This document shows positions 45,372-56,912 of a DNA stretch of 64,000 nucleotides, piece after piece. The stretch is from Ahaetulla prasina (taxonomy: Eukaryota; Chordata; Lepidosauria; Squamata; Colubridae): assembly GCF_028640845.1 (NCBI RefSeq), contig NC_080546.1, forward strand, positions 77,308,697-77,372,696, written 5' to 3'. The notes beneath the pieces are model-generated. The model was given only the letters and a program-made list of their open reading frames with translations. It had not been told where the DNA came from and made no database searches. Both the position numbers and the translations under genes were made by a program. Positions within the stretch are counted from its first letter, which is position 1, and each line of letters begins with the position of its first letter.

Positions 45372-45479
45372 ATCTATATATTCTAACCATTGGTACATTA
45401 TAGCAGGATATACAATCTTTCTGTGGATTATATTATAAACAGGATTTTATTTTACATAATAAAATATCTGAGGGTCCAT

Positions 45480-45930
45480 CTCTTGCCGGTCACATCTACC
45501 TGACCCATCAGAGTAGGGAAATAGGAAATGTTGTGGGTCCCATCCGTGAGGGAGATACATCTGGTGGGACCCAGAAGAACGGCCTTCTCCATGGTGGCTC
45601 CCTCTCTCTGGAACATCATTCTCCCAGAGATTAGAATGGCCCCCACTCTAACAGTCTTCTAGAAGGTTCTGCCAGCAGGCCTGGGGAACCCAAAGCAGGA
45701 TGGAGCCCATTAAATGGCTCATGTGGTCTGCTTTTGACAGGGCGGTGAGTGGAAGGTGTGGGGTGATTTTGTTATATTGTACTATATTAATTAATTTGAT
45801 TCTTTTTTTTTAGTTTTTATTGTTTTAAATGTGATTTTATATTCTGTAAACTGCCTTGAGTCACCATGGGCAAATAGGTGGCAACATAAATTTTGATAAA
45901 CAAACAAACAAATAAATAATATAAACAGAG
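45480..45930 (+). mobile_element. Old L2/CR1-like LINE 3' end
   Basis: Diverged relative of 10497/28070: AACGGCCTTCTCCATGGTGG and TCTCTGGAACATCATTCTCC match the RAFSV...LWN region, followed by AACTGCCTTGAGTCACCATG and an AAAC/AAAT tail. Confidence 0.65.
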
Positions 45931-45982
45931 CTCATAATCTTGCTGTGGATTACATTATAACCAGGCTTTATAATCTTGACGT

Positions 45983-46128
45983 GGAAACCTCCAATTCTGG
46001 AGGTTTTTAAGTTGAGACTGGATAACCGTTGTCTGGAAAGATATTGGATCTGATATTGGATCCTGCTTGAGCAGGAGGACTAAAAGACATCCATGTTTCC
46101 TTCCAACTCTGCTATTCTGTTATTTTGA
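45983..46128 (+). mobile_element. CR1 3' end fragment
   Basis: CTGGAGGTTTTTAAGTTGAG through CCTTCCAACTCTGCTATTCT is the CR1 terminal region. Confidence 0.8.
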
Positions 46129-47060
46129 ATGGACCCCTCAGAAGGAGGCTGGAGGGGGTGTTTCCCTAGCAACTGGCAGCCCCACAAAGATTGTGTGAGC
46201 AGGGCTAAATTATTTGGCATTTTGAAAGGAGGAGAAATTTTCCCGCTTCTAAAAACCAAAAATATTTGGGAAACCTTTTTGGAGCTCTAATTCCTCCATT
46301 TGAGTCTTCTGTTCCTTTATTGTGAAATGTGACGTCACTTGTTTTGTGAAAGAGTGAGAGTGAGAGTGAGTGACAGAATGAGAGAGTGAGAGAGAGTGAA
46401 AGAGAGAGAGAGAGAGAAAGTGAGAGAGTGAGAGAGAGAGACAGAGGTGTTAATGCAACATCACGCTGCCAATCAGAATAAAGACTGTAGTACAGGAAGT
46501 GCATTAACTCTCACTACAGTGACCTTTTATAGGATAAAAATGGTCTGCACGTTTTATTAAGACTTCTGGGAAATGACGGCCATTGTCAGGAAGAAGGTTC
46601 AACATTTCAGTTCGGTGTGTGTCTCTTATTCTCACTCGATAATTAAAAACTCTTCTAATGACACAGCATGAAGGTACAGCCTAATTGTTCAATCGGACCT
46701 TCAGATGAAGTCTCAGGGCCCCCAGAATCCATGAAAATAATTGGGCTGGCTTATCCTGATTCATACACTTGTTGTGAAGACAAAATGAGAGGTTCCTTGG
46801 GTCTGACAATGGAATTGTTGTGATCTATCATGTGTGTGATCTTGGCAAGGAGTCAAGCATGAAGGACAGTTTAGAAATGGCAGAAAAGCCTGAACATTTG
46901 ATCCTCTTTACACATCCAAACCAGGAAGCGAAGTTTGCCAGAAAACTTAGTCTTTAGACAAATGAAAGCTTTTCTGCTGGACTGAGTGTGTTATAGTATG
47001 TGTGGGAACCATGGTTAAATGATACAGCACTTGTCTGCTGCAGGTTTAATCACTGGCACT
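46129..47060. other. No gene; (GAGAGT)n-rich stretch
   Basis: GA-rich simple repeat at 46346-46445. The rest is unique DNA. Confidence 0.5.
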
Positions 47061-47875
47061 AATAGAATAGAATAGAATAGAATAGAATAGAATAGAATAG
47101 AATAGAATAGAATAGAATAGAATAGAATAGAGTTTTTTATTGGCCAAGTGTGATTGGACACACTAAGGAATTTGTCTTGGTGCATACGCTCTCAGTGTAC
47201 ATAAAAGAAAAGATACGTTCATCAAGAATTCTAAGGTACAACACTTAATGATAATCATAGGGTACAAATAAGCAATCAGGAAACAATCAATATCAATATA
47301 AATCGTAAGGATACAAGCAACAAAGTTACAGTCGTACAATCATAAGTGGAAGGAGATGGGTGATGGGAACGATGAGAAGATTAATAGTAGTGCAGATTTA
47401 GTAAATGGTTTGACAGTGTTGAGGGAATTATTTGTTTAGCAGAGTGATGGTGTTTAGGAAGAAACTGTATCTAATTGTTCTAATGTGCAATGCTCTATGG
47501 TGTCATTTTGAGGGTAGGAGTTGAAACCATTTATGTCCAGGATGTGAGAGGTCTATAGATATTTTCACAGCCCTCTTTTTGACTCGTGCAGTATACAGGT
47601 CCTCAATGGAAGGCAGGTTGGTAACCATAGTTTTTTCTGCAGTTCTAATTATCCTCTGAAGTCTGTGTCTGTCTTGTTGGGTTGCAGAACCAAACCAGAC
47701 AGTTATAGAGGTGCAGATGACAAAACTCAAGCATTCCTCTGTAGAACTGGATCAGCAGCTCCCTGGGCAGTTTGAGCTTTCTGAGTTGGCACAGAAAGAA
47801 CATTCTTTGCTGTCCTTTTTTGATGACATTTTTGATGTTAGCTGTCCATAAGAGGTCAATTATGGCACTGGTAGT
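47061..47875 (-). mobile_element. Snake1-type LINE with 14-unit (AATAG)n tail
   Basis: The longest pentanucleotide array of the window (47061-47131) borders the LINE 3' end. Reverse-transcriptase segments of the same family (SITVWFGSATQQDRHRLQR) occur at 47500-47740 with a frameshift. Confidence 0.92.
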
Positions 47876-48301
47876 CACCAACATCTATGTGGACCTTTGA
47901 TGCCCATCAGATTCCCTTCCCCATAATTTTAAATTGTTATGGAAAACTGCAAAACAATGTCTCAGCCTCTATCCTCATTTTTATTTTCAAAAATGCAACT
48001 GGAACCTATTTAGAAAAAAAATGGTTGAATAAAAAGGTGCTTTGCCTGGAAGTATTTTATCTGTAAGATAAAAGGACAGAAGTAAATGGACACTGCTAGG
48101 CAACATTCTGAAGGACTAGAGAGACAAGTTATTTCACCAGTTTGGCTTCTTATAACTGGCCACATCTAGCCATTGTGTAAAAGTTCCCTGCTGTTTTGAG
48201 AGAGTGAAGTTGGCATGCTCCTATGTTCTTTGTCCATGTAGGTAAGAACTGTTACATGAATATTAACCCATATCCTCCAGTTGCTGCATTGGTTGTCAAT
48301 A
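47876..48301. other. No recognisable feature
   Basis: Nothing supported. Confidence 0.4.
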
Positions 48302-48612
48302 GACTTCCACAGGGGTGAGACTGAAAAATATTAGTAACTGTTCATGCCCAGTTGCTGGGTGGGCATGACCATGGGGGTGAGGCCTAGTTGGCTTCCTGCA
48401 CCGTAGCAGGAGAGAACATTTTTGCCCTCCCCAGGCTCTGAGGCTTTCCTCGAGCCTCCAGGAGACCGAAAACAGCCTCCCCTGGGCTCTACAGGCCCTC
48501 CGGAGGCCGGAAATAGGCCTGTTTCCAGACTTCCGATACTTCCAGTAGGCCCATTTTTTGCCCTCCCTAAGCTCCACAGGCTTTCCTCAAGCCTCTGGGA
48601 GGGCAAAAACTG

Positions 48613-48802
48613 TTAAGTTCTGGAAGTAACGAGGCTGGAGACCAGGGTAGTGACAACAGCTCTTTAATATAGGGTGAACCCAGCAGCAGGCTGGGGGAAA
48701 AACCTCTCCTTTTATACAGTTCTGCTGGAGGCTTCGACCAATCAGCAACGTGCTGATTTCCCGCTCAAATATTTAAAGGTACAAACATGAATACATAACA
48801 CT
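48613..48802 (-). repeat. Gypsy 3' LTR
   Basis: TGTTATGTATTC...AGAACTTAACA on the minus strand, identical by eye to 52955-53144. It has a TATAAAAGG box, a CCAAT-type GATTGG and the inverted repeat AATCAGCACGTTGCTGATT upstream of it. Confidence 0.95.
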
Positions 48803-48853
48803 CCTCCCCTCCCCGAAAACACTTTGCCTCTATTTACATATTTATTTACATGT

Positions 48854-51800
48854 TATTTTTCGACGTAGTCACGCAAATAACCTGGGCGTCTCCTAGTTCT
48901 TTCTGACCTGCGCGGTTCAGTTCTGGGTGGTGTTTTGAGCTGGTCGGAGGGGCTGTTTTCTCCTCCCAGCTCTTTCTCTGGGCCAACGGGCTCCGGATTA
49001 TTGGCCGACTCTTTTCTTGGCCATCCGGCCTTGGATTAATTTTGAACTTTCCTTGCTGCTTCCCTCGGGGACCTGATGGCGTCGCTGGAACTCTGGGACC
49101 TCAGCTAAGTCTTGCGCCTCCCCCGGGTCATTGTCAGCTGTGGATTCAAATTGGTATTGGTCATGATCTGTTTCATTTGGTTCGGTTTGGTCAGTTATTC
49201 GTTTCCTTAACTGATCTATGTGGCGCCTCCACACTCGGTTGTCTGGTAGCTCTACCACGTACGATTTTGGGCCGGTTATCTTTATTATTTGTCCTGCGAA
49301 CCAACTAGGGCCGTCCCCATAGTTTCGGGCCCACACCGGTCGCCTATGCTCATTTCCTTGTCTTTTCTAGTTCCCCCTTGTAACCGTCGGGTGTGTAATG
49401 GGGGTTCAAAGGGTCAAGTGGGCACGGGAGTTTCCGTCCCATTAGCAATTCGGCTGGGCTTTTCCCGGTGGCCGTGCTTGGGGTTCTGTGCTGGACGGCT
49501 AGGAAAAAGTCTATTTTGTTTGCCAGTCACCTGGCTTGAGCCTGGACAATGCCTCCTTAGCGCTCGGACGGAGCAGCTCTGCAACCATTCGCGCAGGGTG
49601 GAAAGGCGCAGAGAGGGCATGTCGGATGCCTTCCTCTGCCAGGTATTCTTCAAACTGGGCTGCCGTGGTGGGGCCCATTGTCGGACACCAGAGTGTCCGG
49701 CAACCCGTGAGTTGCGAATAGGTGGCGCAGAGTTGCGATTACTGCTTGCCGTGGTGGATTTCATGATTATGATCTCCAACCATTTAGAAAATGCATCCAC
49801 CAACCACTAGGAATGTTTGGCCGTGAAAGGGCCAGCAAAATCAATGTGGATTCTTGACCAGGGCCCTTGGGGCTTTTCCCATTCTCTGACTGGGGCTGTT
49901 GGGGGTAGAGGTCTGGACTCTTGGCAAGCTGGCATTTCCCTACCCTCTCAGCAATCTCTGCGTCCATGAGTGGCCACCATACATAGCTTCTAGCTAACCC
50001 TTCATCCTTACGATCCCTGGGTGACCCTCGTGGAGGAGGTCCAATACCTTTCCCCTTAGCTTATCAGGAATTATTACACGATCACCCCTAACAGGCACCC
50101 CTTGAGCCGAGAGCTCATCTCGTTTTTAACAAATTCTTTGAACCGTTAGCGGCGCAGCGGCCACCTCTCTGTACCCAACCGAGTACAGTCCTTAACACAA
50201 TGTCCCGGTATGATGCCCGAGCCACTTCCTTAGATGTGACTGGGCCAGAGTCAACGAGTCAATAAGTAGGATGGGCGTCCCGGTGGGGTCTTGATGCGCC
50301 TGGTAGTGGGCATCGGCTCAGCAGCGTCTGCATGCCCACTTCTTTTCCTGGTCGATGCTGCAGCTTGTACGAATAAGCGGCTAGAATATAGTCCATCGGG
50401 TCAAGCGTGGCGAAAGTGCCACAGGCGTTGGGCGATTCGCCAGCCAGTATCCCTAGTAGCGGTCTGTGGTCAGTCACGATTTCAAAATTCCGCCCAAAAA
50501 CATACTCGTGGAATTTTTTGTCCCCTGACACAATGGCTAGTGCTTCTTTGTCTAATTGGCTGTAGTTCCTCTCCTGGGAGGACATCGTTCTAGAGTAGAA
50601 GCTATAGGGGCTTCTGTGCCGTTTGGAAGTCTATGGCTGAGTACAGCCCCCACCCCATAAGGGGAGGCATCGCAAACCAGCACTAGGGGTAATGAGTCGT
50701 GATATTGGATGAGCAGGCTATCACTTGAGAGCAGGTTCTTTACTGCTTCAAAAGCCCTATTTTCTGACTTTCCCCAAGACCAAACAGTATTTTTTCCTAA
50801 GAGCCTATGCAGCGGTTCCATGCGGTTGCTTTGTTCTTTAAAAAGACCGCGTAAAAATTAACCAATCCCAGGAATGCCTGCAGCTCTGCTTTGTTTTTGG
50901 GCGCTGGAGCCTTCCTAATTGCCTTAACCTTGCTCTCAGTAGGGTGAATTCCTTTCTTGTCTATCCGGTAGCCCAAGAAATCGAGATTCGACCCCTATCT
51001 GGCATTTGTTTGTCTTGACTTTTAATCCGCTGTCCGAAAATGCTCAAGACCTTTCTTAACCTCCCCAATTCCTCCATGTTTTCCCCTGAAATTAGGACAT
51101 CATCGAAGTAGGGAACTACCCCTGGGAGCCCCTGCAGTAGTCGTTCCATCAGGTTTTGGAACAGCCCTGGTGCCACACTGACCCCAAATTGCAATCGGGT
51201 GCACTTGAAGGCCCCCTGTCGTTACAATCGTTTGGGCTTGGGCTGTCGGGCGTCTACTGGCAGTTGTTGGTAGGCTTGGGCCAAGTCTAACTTCGCAAAG
51301 ACTTGCCCTTGCCCCAAGGAGTGCAATAAGTGTTGCACCACGGGAACCGGGTAAGCGCTTTTCTGTAAGGCTTTGTTAAGCGTCGCCTTGTAGTCAGCGC
51401 AAATTCTAATTGACCCGTCCGGTTTTATGGGGGTGACGATTGGCGTCTCCCACTTTGCGTGATCGACTGGCACCAAAATCCCCTGATTATGAGCTTGTCC
51501 AGCTCCTTATCGATTTTGGTTTTAGGGCAAAGGACTCTCCTCGCCTTAAGCCTAATGGGGCTACCTGGGGTCTAAGTTGAAGGAAATAGGGGTCCCCTTG
51601 TACTTGCCCAGGCAGTCCTTGAAGACATCTTGAACTCGTTAAAGAGAATGTCTTTCAGGTTACAGTCACTTCTTGTAGATGCCAGTCACTCCCATGCCCA
51701 GGGCACGAAACCAGTCTAGTCCCAACAGACTGGGCAGAGTTCCTTCGGCGATCGTGATGGGCAGGGTCTTTTTGTGTGGACCGTACTCGACTCGGACGGA

Positions 51801-52006
51801 GGTGGTCCCTCGAACAGGATGCGATTCCCTGGTAGTCGTGGACTCGTAGCCGTTGTGCTTGCAGGTGGCGGCGACGACGGCAGCGACTTCGCCAAAGTGT
51901 CCCAGGACATGATGGTGATCGCTGATCCGTGTCTACTTCAAGCCGGCACCGTACTCCCTCTATTTTGGCTTGGTGAAGATCTTCTTCTCCACTTTGGTGG
52001 CGCGGC
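48854..52006 (-). pseudogene. pol: Gypsy pol, multiply frameshifted
   Basis: Read on the minus strand, right to left. Protease near 51930: the aspartyl active-site triad region is out of frame by one base. Reverse transcriptase at 51476-50961: [21 protein letters not shown], and the catalytic box as YFDD in VVPYFDDVLISG. RNase H at 50821-50259: VCDASPYGVGAVLS and DHRPLLGILAG. Integrase core remnants at 49967-49414 (VDAFSKWLE). C-terminal tail at 49336-48854: a WFAGQI...VVELPDNRVWRRHIDQLR module and an RRS-x-R-rich end. Each block is in a different frame from the next, mostly by single-base shifts. The protein cannot be made from this copy. Confidence 0.92.
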
Positions 52007-52801
52007 CTATGACCACAGTTGTTTAGTTGGAATCCGCGCCTTTTTGTTTGAGCCAATCGCGGGCCGCCTTGCGATTCCGCTCTGATTGGCGATTTGAATT
52101 TCGGCGGGAAGGTTGGGCGCTCGACAAACTTGAGCTAGGTGCCCTTTCTTCCCACACCGCCGACATGTCGCGTCTTTAAACTTGCAGCGTTGGCGCTGGT
52201 GTTGACCCGCAGCTTCCGCATTCGTCTCGGTCCCCTTTGTCGCGTTTCTCGGTGCGGCAGACCCTTCCTCATCTTCACCGTCGGATTCGGTCTGAACCTC
52301 CTCCTGGTGCACGGGGTTGCCTTTGCGCCTTTTGTGGACCGGCTTCTGCAGTGTCTCTGCCGCTTGGGTGGACATTTCATGTGCTCTGGCTTCGTCCAGG
52401 CGTTGGCCAATGAGGTTGCTCTTTGCTAGCAGCCGTCGCCGTAAGCGGATATCTTTGACCCCTCGGATGAGTTGCTCGAGGAGCACCTCGTCTAAGTCGC
52501 GGTATCCGCAGTCCTTGGGCGCTTTCTTAGCGGCCATGTAGTCACCGATGGATTGGCCCTCCATCTGCCTTCGCTCTCCGAATTCAAACCGCCGCACGTA
52601 TTTGGACGGCGTTGGTGCAAAGTGATTTTTTAGCAAAGTCTGCAAAGTTGGCCATGACACCGACTGCAGCGGTGTTGGCTCTGCCAGGGCTTCCGATATC
52701 GATGACCTCGGACCACAGTGGCTTAGGAAATAAGCCCTCTTCCGGTTATCTGGAACTCCGTGCAGTTCGTTGGCTTCTAGAAAGCTTTCAAAGCGGGTCA
52801 T
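52007..52801 (-). CDS. gag: Gypsy Gag with CCHC zinc knuckle
   Basis: A 264-codon open frame starting about 150 bp inside the 5' LTR. Gag packages the retrotransposon RNA in cytoplasmic particles. The N-terminal two thirds look like a retrotransposon capsid (RFESFLEANELHG, RKRAYFLSHCGP, QSIGDYMAA). One zinc knuckle C-x2-C-x4-H-x4-C lies at residues 213-226 (CRRCGKKGHLAQVC). The basic region before it fits RNA binding. This is the only retained long frame of the element; the C-terminal end may itself be altered by a frameshift into the protease. Confidence 0.88.
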   Translation of the reverse strand: MTRFESFLEANELHGVPDNRKRAYFLSHCGPRSSISEALAEPTPLQSVSWPTLQTLLKNHFAPTPSKYVRRFEFGERRQMEGQSIGDYMAAKKAPKDCGYRDLDEVLLEQLIRGVKDIRLRRRLLAKSNLIGQRLDEARAHEMSTQAAETLQKPVHKRRKGNPVHQEEVQTESDGEDEEGSAAPRNATKGTETNAEAAGQHQRQRCKFKDATCRRCGKKGHLAQVCRAPNLPAEIQIANQSGIARRPAIGSNKKARIPTKQLWS

Positions 52802-52954
52802 ACGTTCCCCATTTCTCTTTAGCGGGTCAACGGTGCGGGCGGAGTGTAACTGGCCATCTCCGCTTTTCTGCCCTGGGTTTGCTGGGTTCGGGTCTATCGT
52901 GCTTCAGCTCGGTTCTGGTTCTCCTCAGCCTCGAGATCCCATCCTCGTCGCCAA

Positions 52955-53144
52955 TGTTAAGTTCTGGAAGTAACGAGGCTGGAGACCAGGGTAGTGACAA
53001 CAGCTCTTTAATATAGGGTGAACCCAGCAGCAGGCTGGGGGAAAAACCTCTCCTTTTATACAGTTCTGCTGGAGGCTTCGACCAATCAGCAACGTGCTGA
53101 TTTCCCGCTCAAATATTTAAAGGTACAAACATGAATACATAACA
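52955..53144 (-). repeat. Gypsy 5' LTR
   Basis: Same 190 bp as 48613-48802, no difference seen. Confidence 0.95.
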
Positions 53145-53697
53145 AAAACGTCCTCCCCCGGGCTCCGGAGACCCTCCAGAGGCTGGAAACAAGCCCATTT
53201 CTGGACTTCCTTTACTTCCGATAGGCCCAATTTTCACCCTCCCAGAGCCTCCGAGCGGGCCCTGCACTTACCTGGCATCCAAAACAGGCCGCAAGGAGAC
53301 TCCTGGGAGGGACGGGTTGGGCGTGAACTACTGGTTCAGTGAACCAGATTAAAATTAACACCCAGTTCTCCTGAACCCATCCGAACAGGCTGAATCCCAC
53401 CCCTGGACTTCCAGGTCCAGTTTAACTGAACTCAAGTCCTACATGAGATAAGCTTTAGATAAACCTTGCAACTGCCTTCTTGGGGTGGACTCTGTCAAAT
53501 CCTTTAACTTGAAGGATAGGTCACTGAGGATCATTTATATTCCTGAGTGAATATAAATAATCTTGGGCTTGAAGGCATTCTGGTCTTCATTATAACTTAT
53601 CCCCAGAAGTGTATGTGATTGCATGGGCATGTGGGATTCAGATTGTTTCCTTGAGTGTTTAGGTGACCACTGCACCATATTCTGACCAATGCAATCC

Positions 53698-54257
53698 TAG
53701 GCTGCATTAATAGAAGGACAGAATCATAGAGGGATAGAATTAAGTTCCCATGAAGTTCTAGTACCGCTTTACAAAGCCTAAGCAAAACCACACATTGAGT
53801 TTTGATCACCACAATATAAAAAAGATGTTGAGACTTTGGAAAGAATGCAGAGAAGAGCAAGAAGAGTGATCAGGGGGCTGAAGAGCCGTTACATGTCTCG
53901 TGGGTATATCTAGTCTAATGAAAAGAAGGACTAGGGGAGACATGATAGCAGTGATTTAATACTTGAGGACTTCCTACAAAGATGAGGGGGTCAGATTGTT
54001 TTTCAAAGCACCAAGATGAGAAGGCAAGATGAGAAACAATGGATAGAAATTAACCAAGGAGAGAAGCAACCTAGAACTAAGGAGAAATTTCCTAGCAATG
54101 AGAGAAATCAACCAATGGAACAGCTTGTGTTCAGAAGTTGTGAGTGCTCCATCACTGGAGGCTTTCAAGAAGAGATTAGAAAACCATTTATCTGAATGAG
54201 CAGGGAGTAAGACTAGAAGACCTCCAAGGTCCCTTCCAACTCGATTATGCTATGTTA
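53698..54257 (+). mobile_element. CR1 LINE 3' part
   Basis: From GGCTGCATTAATAGAAGGAC to CCCTTCCAACTCGATTATGC. The region encoding FDHHNIKKMLRLWKECR and the ALEAFKKRL-like tail is frameshifted. Confidence 0.9.
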
Positions 54258-55949
54258 TATTTATTTGTTGATGTTTCTAATTCTTATTTTGTGGCTTGTG
54301 AACAGCCTGGGGCCTGATTATGTTGGGTGACCTAAAAGCACTGTAAATAAATAATAAAATGTGCTGCAGTTGGGACTTTTGTCTGCCAGCAAACACACGC
54401 TAAAAAAAAAATATCAATGTTGATTTTCCATATCCGAGGATCAGGACAATGGTTTACATTGTCTCTTCCCAACAACAGGTTTGTTTGGAAAGACTGCTAT
54501 GTCTGTTCAACATTGGGAAATATTTTAAAAAAGATTTGTGTGTTTACGTAAATGCCATAGAAAGTAGAATTTCTACAAAGCCCTTTTCTCTCAGGGCCAT
54601 CTTTATAATTCTCTTAAAAATTATTATCTCTGACCAGAATTTGTTCATTCAGATTACTTTAAGTAATCTTAAGTAATCTTTACTCTTGAAATATGACTCT
54701 CCTAGCAAAAGAGGAAGATGTTCTTTTTCAATCAGGCTAAATAAGGTACTCTTTTTTTAAAAAAAACAGAGGAAAAAAATACAAATATGAGTTGATTATT
54801 TTGTTGTTGTTGCTGTTTTGAGTATCTTACAGCTGCCTAGTTTTGACATATAATTAAGATAACAGGTTTAGCAAGGTTCGATAATGTCTGGTTACTTTTT
54901 TAGCCTTATTCAGACAGAAGTGTGACATATTGTGTGAAGTACCCCTTTGTCTTTATTGTAACTTTGTGCTGACAACCAGGTGTTTTAAACTCCTACTGTG
55001 TAACCTCCATTTATAGAATGGATTTCCTCACTTTTTTTTTGGTCTCTATTTTTATTTATTACCTCAACTCGAAAGCTTAGATATCATGTGCCTCACAGCT
55101 GCTGCTCTATTCCCTTGCTGATGCTTTAACAGCACATTTTAACATTTTACATCTGTAGGTTTTGTGTTGTTTTTTTCTTCTACATCTGTGTTTTCATGAG
55201 GGATTGGGGTTGTTTTCTAATTGATTCCGTTGTAAGTGAATTCCAGAAGTATCATTCATTTATACAAATTGTGATAAACGTATTGACCAGTGGGATATGT
55301 TTTTCGAAAAATAATGCATGTTATTTCGGCCATTTTAGTTGTTTTCAACTTTGGGTTTTAGTAGAATTCAGTCTGTTATGTGGATCTTCCCTCATCTATC
55401 ATCTGAATTATTTGTCTTTTGGGATGGCTGAAAGTTTGAGGAGATTCTTGAGCTAACTGAACAGCTGGGAAAAGCCACAGAAAGTGTATTGTGTGTTTGT
55501 TTTGAGTAAAATATATGATAACTGAATCAGCTTGAGTTGTGTTTTGTATGAACATGGAGTTGAAGTTTGAATGCTGACTCTAATGAAAGTAGTACATAAT
55601 GGAAGTACACATGAATAGAATGGTTGCCATAAATGATTCAACACTGAGCAGAGAGTAAGTCAAGGGAAATATATTAATGGATAAAAGTATAATGATGCTT
55701 ATGTGTAGAAATGTATTGGTTTGAGACACAGTATATGTCTACTTTTGCATGTGAGTGATGCTATCTTATTAGCTGAGAACTTGAATGCTTCATTGTGGAT
55801 GTTAGATAGATTACATAAATGGAGTAATGGATTTGAATATTAATATACCAAGACCTAACTAGTTGTGTTTGACAGGGGAAATGGAACAAATTGTTCCAAA
55901 AATAGCACATACACAAAAAAGTAGAGCAAGTAAGGAAAGCTGTATTCTT
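54258..55949. other. No recognisable feature
   Basis: 1.7 kb of A/T-rich unique DNA. A few open frames of up to 86 codons lack splice signals and family motifs. Confidence 0.4.
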
Positions 55950-56245
55950 CGAAAAAAATGTCTATGTAAATGGGAAACTAGAGAAATTTAAGACAGGCCA
56001 ATACAGATAAAATGATAAGAAATGAATAAGTGTTGAAAGAATTAAAAAAAAAACAGGTCTGGGTATAAGAATGTATTTCTGGTCACATTGCTACATGGAA
56101 GTGAAAGTTGGGTATATAAGCAGAAATATGAAACTAAGTTATAAAAGCAGCACAGGAGAAGCAAGGAAAGATATGGTCAAGAATGAATCTATGTTGGCTC
56201 ACTGAGGACCAAACATAAAAAGAGTAACCAAGTACAAAGCAAATA
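55950..56245 (+). mobile_element. Old RTE-like LINE fragment
   Basis: Broken frames read NGKLEKFKTGQ, then HGSESWVYKQKYETK, which correspond in order to the C-terminal part of RTE-type reverse transcriptases (the YGSExW segment). No tail was recognised. Confidence 0.5.
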
Positions 56246-56653
56246 AAAATATATCTGTCTGTCTTCTACCTATATATCTTTGTAATCAGCCATAATGTTA
56301 ATCACTCCTGGATGATTAACAAACTTTAATGCATGACTTAGAACGTTCATGGAAATCTAAATATAATATCCATATATTTATATCCTTTGAAACAAATGAA
56401 AAACAATAAAACAGAAACCTAAAAAGCATCAGCTCAACGCCAAAAAGCTGTTTGGAAGAACTGCATCTTCAGTGTCTCCCAAAATCAATACACCAAGTAG
56501 GCCAACTTATACTCGTTGGATAGACTGTTCCAAAAGTTTTCCACTTCTCAGTTCCTCAGGCCCCTTACTTCACAGAAGAGGGGTCCTACTAACAGCTTCT
56601 TCCAGGAAACATAAGTCAATTTCAGTTGCAGAATGCAATCGCCACTGACATTG
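56246..56653. other. No recognisable feature
   Basis: Nothing supported. Confidence 0.4.
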
Positions 56654-56661
56654 GATAAGAC

Positions 56662-56904
56662 CAGTGGTGGGATTCAGTCGGTTCTGTCCGGTTCGGGCGA
56701 ACTGGTAGCGCCGACTGCGATAGGCCATGCTCATCTGCCCGCACGTAATGCCGTCCTATTTAGACACGGTTTGGAGGCTGTGCACGTGCACGGAAGGCAC
56801 GCATGTGAGCAAAGACTATGCGCGGAAGGCCAAGAATGCGTGGCAAGTGAAGCGTGCACACACATTTGCAAACTGGTAGGGAAGGTAAGTGAATCCCACC
56901 ACTG
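56662..56904. mobile_element. hAT miniature element (ACCGGTTC family)
   Basis: CAGTGGTGGGATTCAGTCGG start, GTGAATCCCACCACTG end, target duplication GATAAGAC / GGTAAGAC (7 of 8). The interior matches 26302-26513. Confidence 0.9.
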
Positions 56905-56912
56905 GGTAAGAC

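Larger units (their letters stand above)
48613..53144 (-). mobile_element. Ty3/Gypsy provirus, complete ends, frameshifted pol
   Basis: Two 190-bp LTRs, exact 5-bp target duplication AAAAC (48608-48612, 53145-53149), a polypurine tract GGGGAGGGGAGGAG (minus strand, 48803-48820) next to the 3' LTR, and a putative primer-binding site TTGGCGACGAGGATGGG beside the 5' LTR (52938-52954). Gag-protease-RT-RNase H-integrase are all traceable in order on the minus strand. At 4.5 kb it is a short Gypsy element. Coding frames are broken many times although the LTRs appear identical. Confidence 0.95.
48310..53405. mobile_element. hAT element split by a Gypsy provirus
   Basis: CAGGGGTGAGACTG at 48310 and GCTGAATCCCACCCCTG ending at 53405 are the inverted ends, with exact 8-bp target duplication GACTTCCA (48302-48309, 53406-53413). 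Without the provirus (48608-53144 with one target copy) the hAT element is about 560 bp. Its GC-rich interior has CTCCGGAGGCCGGAAA-like repeats. Confidence 0.93.

Noticed and set aside
46205..46504. Ser/Leu-repeat frame on the minus strand
   Set aside because: Artefact of the (GAGAGT)n simple repeat.
49289..49810. 173-codon plus-strand frame
   Set aside because: Antisense to Gypsy integrase remnants; no independent evidence.
52139..53016. Plus-strand frames opposite gag
   Set aside because: Shadow frames of the minus-strand Gypsy gag; GC-rich composition keeps them open.
55196..55456. 86-codon frame in a repeat-free region
   Set aside because: No splice borders, no family motif, A/T-rich composition; compatible with chance.
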